Positions 32,946 to 42,809 of a stretch of DNA of 64,000 bases are shown here, piece by piece. This stretch comes from Aporrectodea caliginosa. Its lineage: Eukaryota; Annelida; Clitellata; Crassiclitellata; Lumbricidae. Both the position numbers and the translations under genes were made by a program. The notes below the pieces were generated by a model, which saw only the letters and a program-made list of their open reading frames with translations, searched no databases and was not told where the DNA came from. Positions within the stretch are counted from its first letter, which is position 1; each line of letters opens with the position of its first letter. The stretch covers positions 872,363-936,362 of the forward strand of contig JACEVL010000103.1 in assembly GCA_020284085.1 (NCBI GenBank), read 5' to 3'.

Positions 32946-33139
32946 AAATCATTTCCATCTCTTTGTAAAATAATCAGAATAATAGATATGAAAAGGCAAT
33001 TTCCAGATGCTCAAGAAAATCAACCGTACACTCTATTAGCCTATGTATACAGCCTAGCAGACGTGTATTGCCAGGAATCAACCCTGGAACAAGTGTAAAA
33101 GGGCCTTCCATTTATGAAATCCGTAAACGCGTTTTAAGA

Positions 33140-33385
33140 GGGGCCCGATAGCGCATTGGATAACACACTGGCATAGAGAGCGAGAGGTACCGAGTTCGAG
33201 TCCCGTAGGGCGGACATGCTTTGTAGGCTGCTATTAGCGCCGTGTATTGCAGGCTATCTGTTCTGTTAGTAGTTAAGATTTATGTCTTCTGTCATTTGTG
33301 TTGTTGTGAATTGTTTCAATTGCATAACTGTACACTGTAACCGGTTGCGGTTAACCGGATTGTTTCAATAAAGATTATAATTTAT
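33140..33385 (+). mobile_element. SINE-A copy, full length
   Basis: Best-preserved head: A box TAGCGCATTGG, B box GAGTTCGAGTCCC. The body is as at 22625. The CCGGTTGCGG stem has lost part of its loop (GGTTAACCGG). Ends AATAAAGATTATAATTTATT. Confidence 0.9.
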
Positions 33386-33389
33386 TATT

Positions 33390-34120
33390 AAACGAGGACA
33401 AGGGAGGAAATGCCAAAACTGTGGAAGAACGCATCTAAATTTAGCACAAACAGTTGTCTCAGTGGTTCAGTGTATCCGGTGCCTTGTACAACAACTTCAG
33501 TCAGATAGCAGGAACCTCGTTAGATATGCCCCTTTGCTCTGGACACGGTATAGTAATAATAACAATGACAAGTTATACGGTACCGTAAAACAGCCATGCC
33601 GTTACAAGGGCGCCTCGCAGTCAACAGGTAGTATTGAAGTACCTCATCAAGTAGCACACCTATAACTCTTTAAGATCACAATCGTAGCTTAATCTAGGTA
33701 CTGCGGTAGTGCGATGGCGTATGGATATCCGTCAAGGGGAATAGAATAGGAAGGGTAATACCAAATGCCGACAAAGGGGAGGGATCAAAGTAGTTTTAGC
33801 GTAGGCCTACGTATTTTATGGTCGACCCTGAATATAAACAAAGATACAATCTAACAGTATAAAGCTAAGTTCAACACGTCGTTAGTCTTTCTAGTACAAA
33901 GCTATTTTATCGGCGCCCTGTCTTCTGAGACGGAATGGAGCGCAGGTCCCTAGTGTTGCTGCCCGAGTGACAGGCCGTGGCGCGAACATGGCGAAAAATA
34001 TTACACGGAACAACGAAGGTGGCACCAAAGACATTAATTTTGTCTGAAAACGGGATGATGATTTTGCTGACGATGATGATGATGACGATGATGATGATGA
34101 TGACAATGATGATGATGAAG
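33390..34120. other. Stretch without recognised gene
   Basis: Nothing recognised; a GATGAT-rich run at 34060-34125 leads into the minisatellite. Confidence 0.45.
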
Positions 34121-34125
34121 AGAAT

Positions 34126-35141
34126 ACGTTTGATAAGTGGAAGAAGAGGCTGGAAAGAGGAACAAAAGACTACTAGAAGGAGATGGAGGAGTGGAAGAAG
34201 AGGCTGGAAAGAAGAACAAAAGACCACTAGAAGGAGAAGGAGGAGTGGAAGAAGAGTCTGGAAAGAAGAACAAAAGACTATTAGAAGGAGATAGAGGAGT
34301 GGAAGAAGAGGCTGGAAAGAAGAACAAAAGACTACTAGAAGGAGAAGGAGGAGTGGAAGAAGAGGCTGGAAAGAAGAACAAAAGACTACTAGAAGGAGAA
34401 GGAGGAGTGGAAGAAGAGGCTGGAAAGAAGAACAAAAGACTGGAGGAAAGAAGAGACTATTAGAAGGAGATAAGGAAGAACAAGAACAAAGACTACTAGA
34501 AGGAGAAGGAGGAGTGGAAGAAGAGTCTGGAAAGAAGAACAAAAGACTATTAGAAGGAGATAGAGGAGTGGAAGAAGAGGCTGGAAAGAAGAACAAAAGA
34601 CTACTAGAAGGAGAAGGAGGAGTGGAAGAAGAGGCTGGAATGAAGAACAAAAGACTACTAGAAGGAGAAGGAGGAGTAGAAGAAGAGGCTGGAAAGAAGA
34701 ACAAAAGACTACTAGCAGGAGAAGGAGGAGTGGAAGAAGAGGCTGGAAAGAAGAACAAAAGACTATTAGAAAGAGGAGGAGGAGTGAAAGAAGAGGCTGG
34801 AAAGAAGAACAAAAGACTATTAGAAAGAGGAGGAGGAGTGGGAGAAGAGGCTGGAAGAATAACAAAAGACTACTAGCAGGAGAAGGAGGAGTGGAAGAAG
34901 AGGCTGGAAAGAAGAACAAAAGACTACTAGAAGGAGAGAAGGAGGAGTGGAAGAAGAGGCTGGAAGAATAACAAAAAGACTACTAGAAGGAGAAGGAGTG
35001 GGAAGAAGAGGCTGGAAAGAAGAACAAAAGACTACTAGAAGGAGAAGGAGGAGTGGAAGAAGAGGCTGGAAAGAAGAACAAAAGACTATTAGAGAAGAGG
35101 AGGAGGAGGAGTGGAAGAAGAGGCTGGAAGAAAAACAAAAG
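34126..35141. repeat. 54-bp minisatellite, left part
   Basis: About 19 units of a purine-rich 54-bp repeat (GGAAGAAGAGGCTGGAAAGA, AGAACAAAAGACTACTAG, AAGGAGAAGGAGGAGT). 54 is 18 codons, so frames stay open: EEEAGKKNKRLLEGEGGV on plus and a Ser/Phe/Pro repeat on minus. The array is broken by the LTR retrotransposon and resumes at 44382. I see no flanking exon or start context that would make it a gene. Confidence 0.92.
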
Positions 35142-35613
35142 TGTGAACTAATGTTTTGCATATATAATGAGCACAGGTGTTCTTTAGGTTGATATATATA
35201 TAATGTGTATCGATTGTTAAGCGTTTTAGTCTTAGGCCTTAGTTGCGCTGTCGGCTCGTGGGCGCTTGGCCTAAAGTAGCCTAAACTTTGGCTGACGATA
35301 GATTCTCTACACGTGCAGTTAGCGCGCCAAACTTAGAAACTGCTGATGACAGTGAATTTGAACAATACAGTGTAGTAGTTGTTTTAATGCAGTAGAGAGC
35401 TGTATGTTAGAAGTTGCAGTTGAGGTGTATTGATAAGAACTTTGATATTGAAGTATATGTTTGAAATAACTGTGTTTGAAGAAAGGAGAAACATTCAAAG
35501 AACTGTGTCAATTTAATTCTTAAACAGTTAGAAGACGTTGAGCAACTTATATGTAGAGATAAGGAAAGTCTCTTGAGTTAGGTCACAACTAAGAAAGAAA
35601 AGAGTTGGTGACA
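35142..35613 (+). repeat. 5' LTR (472 bp)
   Basis: TG...CA ends. A TATA-rich segment (GATATATATATAATG) near 35192-35206 may be the promoter. It differs from the 3' LTR at about three positions (near 35428, 35535 and 35598). Confidence 0.95.
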
Positions 35614-35617
35614 TATT

Positions 35618-35643
35618 TGGTGGCAGCAGCGGTGGGATTCGAA
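35618..35643 (+). promoter_or_regulatory. Primer binding site, tRNA-Leu type
   Basis: Starts four bases after the LTR. TGGTGGCAGC complements the 3' end of a tRNA-Leu of the AAG/TAG kind including CCA. After an extra three bases (AGC), GGTGGGATTCGAA complements the rest of its acceptor/T-arm. The extra three bases look like a duplication of AGC. Confidence 0.75.
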
Positions 35644-35770
35644 ACAACGTCTGGAATTCGAAACAACGTCTGGGATTCGAAACAACGTCTGGGATTCGAA
35701 ACAACGTCTGGAATTCGAAACAACGTCTGGGATTCGAAACAACGTCTGAGATTCGAAACAACGTCGACTG
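35637..35770 (+). repeat. 19-bp tandem repeats next to the primer site
   Basis: Seven units of ATTCGAAACAACGTCTGGG, with GGA or GAG variants at the end. The first unit overlaps the primer site, so each unit repeats its T-arm-complementary GGGATTCGAA part. Leader region, upstream of gag. Confidence 0.9.
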
Positions 35771-35933
35771 GTGAATACGCATTCAAATCATTGGTAAATC
35801 TACGACAACGAAAGCCTCAACGACAAAGGTATACAAGTTTGTTGTTTTCAAACAAAGAACAATCCCCAATACTTCAAACACAAAAGAAAACTCGTGTTTT
35901 CCAGAAAGGACAGCACTGAAGTAAAGAAGTAAG

Positions 35934-36476
35934 ATGGAGAAATTAAGTGTCAAGAAACAAGCAGAACTGAAGAAGATGTCTTCTGAAAGATTAAAACAGC
36001 GCTTGTTAAAGGCTGGTTTTGAAGAAGAAAAACTGAAAGATATGTCACGTGAAGACATGTTAGAAGCGCTAGCTGAAGTCTGGCTTAAAGAAGAAGCAGA
36101 AGAAGAAGAAGGTGCTGTCGGTGGTGCTGTGGAAAAGGTTACTGAGAAACCGCCTGGGCCTATGTCTATGGAGACGATGATGCAATGGATGATGATGACA
36201 AGACAAGAAGAGAAAGAAAGAGAGGAGAAACGAAGAGAAGAAGCAGAGCGTATAAGACAAGAAGAGAAAGAAATGCGACAGGAAGAATTACGTCTTCAAA
36301 GAGAGAAAGAAGAGAAGGCAGAACGTCTTCAGAGAGAGAAAGAAGAGAAAGAAAGAGAAAATAAGACAGGAAGAATTACGTCTTCAGAGAGAAAAAGAAG
36401 AGAAAGCAGAAAATGTAAGACTGGAAGAATTACGTCTTCAAAGAGAGAAAGAAGAATTGCAAAGACAGCAATTTGA
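35934..36476 (+). CDS. Gag N-terminal part, frameshifted
   Basis: ATG at 35934. 180 residues: a helical N-terminus (SSERLKQRLLKAGF), an acidic stretch, an MSMETMMQWMMM segment, then a highly charged Glu/Arg/Lys/Gln coiled coil. Near residue 143 (about 36358-36368) the reading frame leaves the coiled-coil pattern and ends at 36476, while the next frame continues the same coiled coil into the long ORF at 36457. Both frames are open over the overlap. I interpret a small indel in this purine-rich repeat rather than a programmed frameshift, because no slippery site stands out. Gag forms the particle of the element. Confidence 0.82.
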   Translation: MEKLSVKKQAELKKMSSERLKQRLLKAGFEEEKLKDMSREDMLEALAEVWLKEEAEEEEGAVGGAVEKVTEKPPGPMSMETMMQWMMMTRQEEKEREEKRREEAERIRQEEKEMRQEELRLQREKEEKAERLQREKEEKERENKTGRITSSERKRRESRKCKTGRITSSKRERRIAKTAI

Positions 36477-39400
36477 AATTCAATTAGAGCAATTGAGAAA
36501 AGATAGAGAAGATGCTGAAAGGAGAAGATTAGAGCAGATGATTGAATTTGAAAAGGCGCGGAAAAGTGACGAAGAGATACGTCAGCAACAGATTGAAGAG
36601 AAGAGACTACGTGAAGAAGAAAAGGAAAAAGTGCGAATTTCAGAGTTGGAGCGAGCAGAACAGGTTAGACAAGAAGAACTGAAATTACAGAAAGAAAGTA
36701 TGGAGAGGGCGGAAGCGGAAAGACAAGAACGTTTAAAGTTGGAACAACAAAAAATAGCATTAAAAGAAGCACAACTCAAAGAGGAGAAGCGAAATAGAGA
36801 AGCTCAAGAGCAAAGAAGAGAAGAAGAACGAGAAGAACAGAAAAGGAAACAGGAAGAAAGTGAAACGATGGTTTCGAAAATAAAGAAAATTGGTGATGCC
36901 ATGAAACACGTGTTACCTAAAATGCCAAACGATATGATGGAGGTGCCATTATATTTCGAAACGGTTGAGAATGCGTTTCGTAGTTTCAACGTGCAGGAAC
37001 AATTCTGGGTGAAGTTACTATTGCCATTGATGACTCCGAAAGCTAGAACTGTTCTAAACAGATTGTCATTCGCTGATTTAGACGATTATGAGATCGTGAA
37101 ACAGCACTTGTTAAAAGAATTCAAGTTGACACCGAGAGAGTACAGATCGAAGTTTATTGATGCGAAGAAGACAGCTGAAGAAACATATACAATGTTTACA
37201 GCTAGGCTGAAGAACTTGTTGAACTATTATGTGAAAAGTCGCAAAGTGGATAAGAATTTTGAGAAGCTGTTTGATTTGTTAGTGGCGGATAAGTTGAAAG
37301 AATCACTACCACCAGGTCCACTACAGTTTGTGTTGTCGAAGGAAGGAACTGATTGTTACGAAGCTAGTGTTGTGGCAGACCTAGCGGACATTCATGTGAA
37401 TAATAGAATTGGTTTGGCAATTCCGAATAAGACAAGTTTTGGTTTTGTACCCAATGTAAAAAGAAATCAACAGTTCACTCCAAATTTTGGTTTTCATTGG
37501 AAGAGCAATCAAGAAACAGGAAATCAGTTCAGAGGTGCAGAAGTGAAACCAAATTCTCCGGTTGTTCACGAGAATAGAGAATCGATGATGGCCAGACAAC
37601 GTCCGGTATATAACAAGTCACCACCAAGGTTTGTCGCAAGAGAAGGCAATGCATCGTTTACTCCATATAAGAGAAAAGAAAGCATCGAACAACGAGGTGC
37701 AGTGGTGAAACGTTGTCACAACTGCGGATCAGACAGGCATTTGATGAAATTCTGTCCAGTTCCTGTTACAGCCTCAAATTATGGAAAACAAGAAAATTCG
37801 AGGGTGAATCGAATTCAAGTGGTTGATAATTCTGAAAGTCAAGCCACAGAACATCAGAACAATGAAACTGAAGTAAAGTCAGTGATGAAATGTCACCTTT
37901 CACCTGATATTCAGAAAGAAATTCTATTGCACAATGGAATGCAGAAAGAAATGGTTGGAAGAGATGAAAGTACAGCATTGAAGAAAGTGGTATTGCAGTA
38001 CGTCGAGGTAGAAATTCGTGGAACAGCAGGAAAAGAACCAATAAAAGTAAAAGCACTGATTGATTCTGGAGCAGAGGTTCCGGTGATTAGTGAAGAATTA
38101 CTGGAAGGCATGAAGGTGGAGCAGATTGGAAAAGTGAACTTACAATGCGTGGCAGGAGATGCCATTCCTGCAAAGTTAGTGAAAGTTGATGTAAGGCTGT
38201 GTTGTAACGATGTGGAAGAAGAGGTAATTCCGCATAAAGTCAAATGTTCACTTACACCTTATGTGACGTTGATGTGTGCTAGTATTGCAAAAATGGGAAG
38301 CACAGAAAGATTCTTGTTGCATCCAGAAATCATTGCAGAACTTAAAGCCGTGCCACAAGTGAAAATGATACAAGGAGATGTGCAAGCGAATGTAACGACG
38401 AGATTGCAGAGTCAGCGAAAGAAAGTGGTAGAAGTCGAAGATGAAAGTGAAACTGAAAGTTCAAGTGAAGAGGAAAACGAAAGTGATGATCAACAAAGTT
38501 TAATGCCAGATGGAATAACAGCAGAAATGAGTGAACAAGAGATGGCTGCATGCGAGAATGGTAATCTAAATGAAACGAAAGAGGATAATGAATGTGATGT
38601 GGAGATAGCAGATTTGTTTGAAGAAAATGAGAAAGACGAAGAACAACAGATGCAGATTGCAGACGCAAAGAAATTCGAAGAACAGCAGAGACAAGATGAA
38701 TCATTGAAAGCATGGTGGAATTTAGCGCCAGATAAAGAATCTGAATTCTGCGTGGTAAATGGCTTACTGTACAAGAGATATCGAATATTAGAGCAAACGA
38801 TATATCAATTGGTGTTACCAAAAGAGCGACGAATGAAAGTGATGGAGTTGGCTCACGAATCAGTATTTGGAGGACATCTTGGAGAAGAGAAAACTAGAGA
38901 ACGAATAAAGTTGTCTTTTACGTGGCCAAAGATGAGAAGAGATATAGTGAAATTTTGCAAATCATGTGAGAAATGTCAATTAAAGGCAAGAAGTTTGGTG
39001 ATGGACAGGGTTCCTATCACTCCAATTCCAAGAGAAGATGTAGCCTTTAGAAGAATTACAATGGATTGTGTAGGACCAATCGAGCCAGCATCTGCTGCAG
39101 GTCACAAGTACTGTTTATGTATTGTCGATTCTTGCACCAGATGGCCTACAGTGTTTCTGTTGAAATCATTAACTGCAAAAGCTGTATGTGATGCTTTGAT
39201 GGAGTTGTTCATGAACGTTGGTGTACCTTCTGTGATCACAAGTGACCAAGGAACAAATTTTACTGCGAGTCTGACAAGAGAATTTCTGAATTTAATGGGG
39301 TGTAGTCCAAGATTTGACACGCCAGGTCATCCAGAAGCAGCTGGATTAGTAGAAAGATGGAACCAAACATTCAAGAAAATGATCCATCATGTAATTGTTG

Positions 39401-41094
39401 ACAATCCAAGGCAATGGCACAAAGTAATTCCGTTTACAGTGTGGGCATTACGAGAAGTACCGAATGCAACTACTGGAATTGCTCCTTATATGTTGGTGTA
39501 TGGAAAGATTCCGCGTGGACCACTGGCAATTCTAAAAGAAAGTTGGACAAGAGAAATTAATTTACCACCTCATATTGGAATCCAACCAGAAAAGTACTTG
39601 AAAGACATGAAAGCAAATATGGAAAAAGCATTACTGTTTGCAGAATCATATTCACGAGAGAAGCAATTACAGTATACGAATCAATACAACAAAAGAGCGA
39701 AACATAAAGAATTTGAACCGGGTGAAAAAGTCATTGTGTTATATCCGACTTCAACGAATAAACTGATTTCACGATGGCATGGTCCATGTACTGTTATACA
39801 ACGAAGGTCAAAGTACTCTTATTTGATTGATATGGGTGACGATTGTCGAAAGATAATTCACGCAAATAAAATCAGAAAGTACATTACAAGAGCAATGAGT
39901 TGTGGATTAATCGTTGAAGAAGATGAAGACTTTGGTTCAGTGGTTGAGTTGTTGACGAAGAATGACTTGCAAGATGAAAAGAATTCACTGAATCTTGATC
40001 CTGATCAGATTAGCCATTTAACATTGACTCAACAAAAACAATTGCTGGAAGTACTGAACAAATATTCTGATCGATTTTCTGAAAAGCCTGGACTATGTAC
40101 ATTGGTTGAACATGAAATTGAACTGAAACCGGAATTTCGTGAAAAAGAATTTATGGCTTACCGAATTCCACTCATCTATCGAGCAGAAGTTGAACGACAA
40201 ATTAAAGAAATGCTTCAAGCCAACATTATAAAACCATCTTCGAGCAGAATGGCAAGTCCGCTGGTTATTGTTAAAAAGAAAGACGGTTCTCTGAGACTTG
40301 CCTGCGACTACAGATACATTAACTCGTTCACTGTGGATTGTAAATATCCGATGCCGATTGTAAAAGATGTTTTGCACAAAGTTGGAAAATCAAATGTGAT
40401 CTCGATTTTTGATTGTCGAAGTGCTTACTGGACTTGTCCTGTTAAGCAAACTGATCAATGGAAAACTGCTTTTGTTACTCACAATGGACTGTACGAGTTT
40501 ACTCGTGTTCCGTTCGGAATGATCAACTCAGGAAGAACATTTGTTAAAGCAATTAACATGGTTTTACAGCCTATAAATGAATTTGCTGAGCCCTATGTAG
40601 ATGACATTGCTGTGCATTCAGATGACTGGAAGATTCATTTACAGCATTTAGATGCATATTTAATGCAAATGAGACTGCATAACATTACTCTGAACTTAAA
40701 GAAATGTATCTTTGGTAAGAGTGAGGTAAAGTTCATCGGTCATGTGGTTGGTTCTGGAACGATTCAAATGAATCCAGATAGAATTGAAAGTTTAATTAAT
40801 TTGAAAACTCCAGAAACGAAGAAACAAGTTAAGCAATTGCTGGGATTTTTTGGTTACTATAGACAGTTTATCAAAGATTTTGCACAGATTGCGAAGCCTC
40901 TATCTGATTTGACAAGCAAACATGTTCCAGATAAGATTGATTGGACTGATAGACATCAACAGGCATTTAATTTACTTAAAGATGCTGTACGCTCTAAAGT
41001 TGTTTTATATGTTTTTGATGTTGGAAAACCTTTTAATTTGTACTGCGATAGTAGTGATTTTGCAGTAGGAGCTGTTGCTAACACAGATGGATGA
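36457..41094 (+). CDS. Gag-protease-integrase-reverse transcriptase polyprotein (copy A)
   Basis: 1545 residues. In order: end of coiled coil (1-150); capsid region (160-310) with a SCAN-like part (LTPREYRSKF; LPPGPLQFVL); CCHC zinc knuckle C420-C423-H428-C433; aspartic protease with DSGA at about 536; acidic linker (about 665-740); integrase zinc-binding H2C2 domain from about 799, core D870, D930, E966 (DD35E) and a GPY/F-like C-terminal module (SRWHGPCTVI); then reverse transcriptase from about 1200, with YVDD at about 1380. The frame breaks at 41075-41094, just inside RNase H, through one extra T relative to copy B (GCTGTTGCTAAC against GCTGTGCTAAC). Integrase upstream of RT is the Gmr1-like arrangement. 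All catalytic residues that I looked for are present in integrase and RT. Confidence 0.93.
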   Translation: MQRQQFEIQLEQLRKDREDAERRRLEQMIEFEKARKSDEEIRQQQIEEKRLREEEKEKVRISELERAEQVRQEELKLQKESMERAEAERQERLKLEQQKIALKEAQLKEEKRNREAQEQRREEEREEQKRKQEESETMVSKIKKIGDAMKHVLPKMPNDMMEVPLYFETVENAFRSFNVQEQFWVKLLLPLMTPKARTVLNRLSFADLDDYEIVKQHLLKEFKLTPREYRSKFIDAKKTAEETYTMFTARLKNLLNYYVKSRKVDKNFEKLFDLLVADKLKESLPPGPLQFVLSKEGTDCYEASVVADLADIHVNNRIGLAIPNKTSFGFVPNVKRNQQFTPNFGFHWKSNQETGNQFRGAEVKPNSPVVHENRESMMARQRPVYNKSPPRFVAREGNASFTPYKRKESIEQRGAVVKRCHNCGSDRHLMKFCPVPVTASNYGKQENSRVNRIQVVDNSESQATEHQNNETEVKSVMKCHLSPDIQKEILLHNGMQKEMVGRDESTALKKVVLQYVEVEIRGTAGKEPIKVKALIDSGAEVPVISEELLEGMKVEQIGKVNLQCVAGDAIPAKLVKVDVRLCCNDVEEEVIPHKVKCSLTPYVTLMCASIAKMGSTERFLLHPEIIAELKAVPQVKMIQGDVQANVTTRLQSQRKKVVEVEDESETESSSEEENESDDQQSLMPDGITAEMSEQEMAACENGNLNETKEDNECDVEIADLFEENEKDEEQQMQIADAKKFEEQQRQDESLKAWWNLAPDKESEFCVVNGLLYKRYRILEQTIYQLVLPKERRMKVMELAHESVFGGHLGEEKTRERIKLSFTWPKMRRDIVKFCKSCEKCQLKARSLVMDRVPITPIPREDVAFRRITMDCVGPIEPASAAGHKYCLCIVDSCTRWPTVFLLKSLTAKAVCDALMELFMNVGVPSVITSDQGTNFTASLTREFLNLMGCSPRFDTPGHPEAAGLVERWNQTFKKMIHHVIVDNPRQWHKVIPFTVWALREVPNATTGIAPYMLVYGKIPRGPLAILKESWTREINLPPHIGIQPEKYLKDMKANMEKALLFAESYSREKQLQYTNQYNKRAKHKEFEPGEKVIVLYPTSTNKLISRWHGPCTVIQRRSKYSYLIDMGDDCRKIIHANKIRKYITRAMSCGLIVEEDEDFGSVVELLTKNDLQDEKNSLNLDPDQISHLTLTQQKQLLEVLNKYSDRFSEKPGLCTLVEHEIELKPEFREKEFMAYRIPLIYRAEVERQIKEMLQANIIKPSSSRMASPLVIVKKKDGSLRLACDYRYINSFTVDCKYPMPIVKDVLHKVGKSNVISIFDCRSAYWTCPVKQTDQWKTAFVTHNGLYEFTRVPFGMINSGRTFVKAINMVLQPINEFAEPYVDDIAVHSDDWKIHLQHLDAYLMQMRLHNITLNLKKCIFGKSEVKFIGHVVGSGTIQMNPDRIESLINLKTPETKKQVKQLLGFFGYYRQFIKDFAQIAKPLSDLTSKHVPDKIDWTDRHQQAFNLLKDAVRSKVVLYVFDVGKPFNLYCDSSDFAVGAVANTDG

Positions 41095-41398
41095 TAAGGG
41101 AATAGAGCGCCCTGTGTCATTTATAAGTCAGAAATTGACTGACACTCAGAAGAGATGGGCAACTGTAGAGAAAGAAGCCTATGCTATTGTTTGGGCTCTA
41201 AATAAGTTAAAAGAGATAATCATTGGATCTAAAGTTCACATCTTTACCGATCACAATCCTTTAACTTATCTGACTGAATCTATGTCTAAGTCTGCTAAAC
41301 TGGTGCGTTGGGCTTTAGCACTGCAAACTTTTGATGTAGAAGTTAATTATAAGAAAGGACGATTAAATGTTGTAGCAGATTGTTTATCTAGATTATAA
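41075..41398 (+). CDS. RNase H domain of copy A, out of frame
   Basis: Continues the polyprotein after the one-base insertion: SFISQKLTDTQKRWATVEKE and FTDHNPLTYL are the Ty3/Gypsy RNase H landmarks, ending GRLNVVADCLSRL. It would remove RNA from the RNA-DNA hybrid during reverse transcription. It lacks its own start and its first catalytic Asp is on the other side of the frameshift, so it is not made as part of the polyprotein unless the frame is recovered. Confidence 0.9.
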   Translation: MLTQMDDKGIERPVSFISQKLTDTQKRWATVEKEAYAIVWALNKLKEIIIGSKVHIFTDHNPLTYLTESMSKSAKLVRWALALQTFDVEVNYKKGRLNVVADCLSRL

Positions 41399-41494
41399 GA
41401 TTGTTTATTTTACTGTATTGTATAGTATTAAGTTTATTGCATAATTTAGTACATGATGATTTTGCAAATTTTTAAATTTAATTTGCTCAATCCA

Positions 41495-41510
41495 AAGAAA
41501 GGGAAGGAGG
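41495..41510 (+). promoter_or_regulatory. Internal polypurine tract
   Basis: AAGAAAGGGAAGGAGG followed by TAA and the first 19-20 bases of the LTR (41514-41533). Identical to the terminal tract at 43891-43906; it is a duplicate left by the pol duplication. Confidence 0.9.
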
Positions 41511-41522
41511 TAATGTGAACTA

Positions 41523-42809
41523 ATGTTTTGCATCACTCCAATTCCAAGAGAAGATGTGGCGTTTAGAAGAATTACGGTGGATTGTGTAGGACCAATCGAG
41601 CCAGCATCTGCTGCAGGTCACAAGTACTGTTTATGTATTGTCGATTCTTGCACCAGATGGCCTACAGTGTTTCTGTTGAAATCATTAACTGCAAAAGCTG
41701 TATGTGATGCTTTGATGGAGTTGTTCATGAACGTTGGTGTACCTTCAGTGATCACAAGTGACCAAGGAACAAATTTTACTGCGAGTCTGACAAGAGAATT
41801 TCTGAATTTAATGGGTTGTAGTCCAAGATTTGACACGCCAGGTCATCCAGAAGCAGCTGGATTAGTAGAAAGATGGAACCAAACATTCAAGAAAATGATC
41901 CATCATGTAATTGTTGACAATCCAAGGCAATGGCACAAAGTAATTCCGTTTACAGTGTGGGCATTACGAGAAGTACCGAATGCAACTACTGGAATTGCTC
42001 CTTATATGTTGGTGTATGGAAAGATTCCGCGTGGACCACTGGCAATTCTAAAAGAAAGTTGGACAAGAGAAATTAATTTACCACCTCATATTGGAATCCA
42101 ACCAGAAAAGTACTTGAAAGACATGAAAGCAAATATGGAAAAAGCATTATTGTTTGCAGAATCATATTCACGAGAGAAGCAATTACAGTATACGAATCAA
42201 TACAACAAAAGAGCGAAACATAAAGAATTTGAACCGGGTGAAAAAGTCATTGTGTTATATCCGACTTCAACGAATAAACTGATTTCACGATGGCATGGTC
42301 CATGTACTGTCATACAACGAAGGTCAAAGTACTCTTATTTGATTGATATGGGTGACGATTGTCGAAAGATAATTCACGCAAATAAAATCAGAAAGTACAT
42401 TACAAGAGCAATGAGTTGTGGATTAATCGTTGAAGAAGATGAAGACTTTGGTTCAGTGGTTGAGTTGTTGACGAAGAATGACTTGCAAGATGAAAAGAAT
42501 TCACTGAATCTTGATCCTGATCAGATTAACCATTTAACATTGACTCAACAAAAACAATTGCTGGAAGTACTAAACAAATATTCTGATCGATTTTCTGAAA
42601 AGCCTGGACTATGTACATTGGTTGAACATGAAATTGAACTGAAACCGGAATTTCGTGAAAAAGAATTTATGGCTTACCGTATTCCACTCATCTATCGAGC
42701 AGAAGTTGAACGACAAATTAAAGAAATGCTTCAAGCCAACATTATAAAACCATCTTCGAGCAGAATGGCAAGTCCGCTGGTTATTGTTAAAAAGAATCTC
42801 GATTTTTGA
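41523..42809 (+). CDS. Copy B: integrase core and start of reverse transcriptase
   Basis: 428 residues. The ATG lies in the residual LTR sequence (MFC) and reads straight into integrase at ITPIPRED, so the zinc-binding H2C2 domain is missing and the core starts just before its first Asp (VDCVGP). The second Asp (SDQGTNFT) and Glu (LVERWNQT) and the C-terminal module are present. The RT part runs to VIVKKN and is then cut by a 119-bp deletion corresponding to 40281-40399 of copy A, which shifts the frame. Otherwise it is almost identical to copy A. Confidence 0.92.
   Translation: MFCITPIPREDVAFRRITVDCVGPIEPASAAGHKYCLCIVDSCTRWPTVFLLKSLTAKAVCDALMELFMNVGVPSVITSDQGTNFTASLTREFLNLMGCSPRFDTPGHPEAAGLVERWNQTFKKMIHHVIVDNPRQWHKVIPFTVWALREVPNATTGIAPYMLVYGKIPRGPLAILKESWTREINLPPHIGIQPEKYLKDMKANMEKALLFAESYSREKQLQYTNQYNKRAKHKEFEPGEKVIVLYPTSTNKLISRWHGPCTVIQRRSKYSYLIDMGDDCRKIIHANKIRKYITRAMSCGLIVEEDEDFGSVVELLTKNDLQDEKNSLNLDPDQINHLTLTQQKQLLEVLNKYSDRFSEKPGLCTLVEHEIELKPEFREKEFMAYRIPLIYRAEVERQIKEMLQANIIKPSSSRMASPLVIVKKNLDF

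Noticed and set aside
33143..33220. tRNA gene
   Set aside because: A and B boxes are present, but the segment is the head of a SINE found in several copies, and the cloverleaf ends do not pair convincingly.
33907..34812. 301-residue Ser/Phe/Pro repeat protein on minus
   Set aside because: The opposite strand of the 54-bp minisatellite; no unique flanking exon. Kept as a finding, not as a gene.
35934..36500. Programmed ribosomal frameshift between gag frames
   Set aside because: No obvious slippery heptamer with a downstream structure; the shift lies in a purine-rich coiled-coil repeat, where indels are likely.
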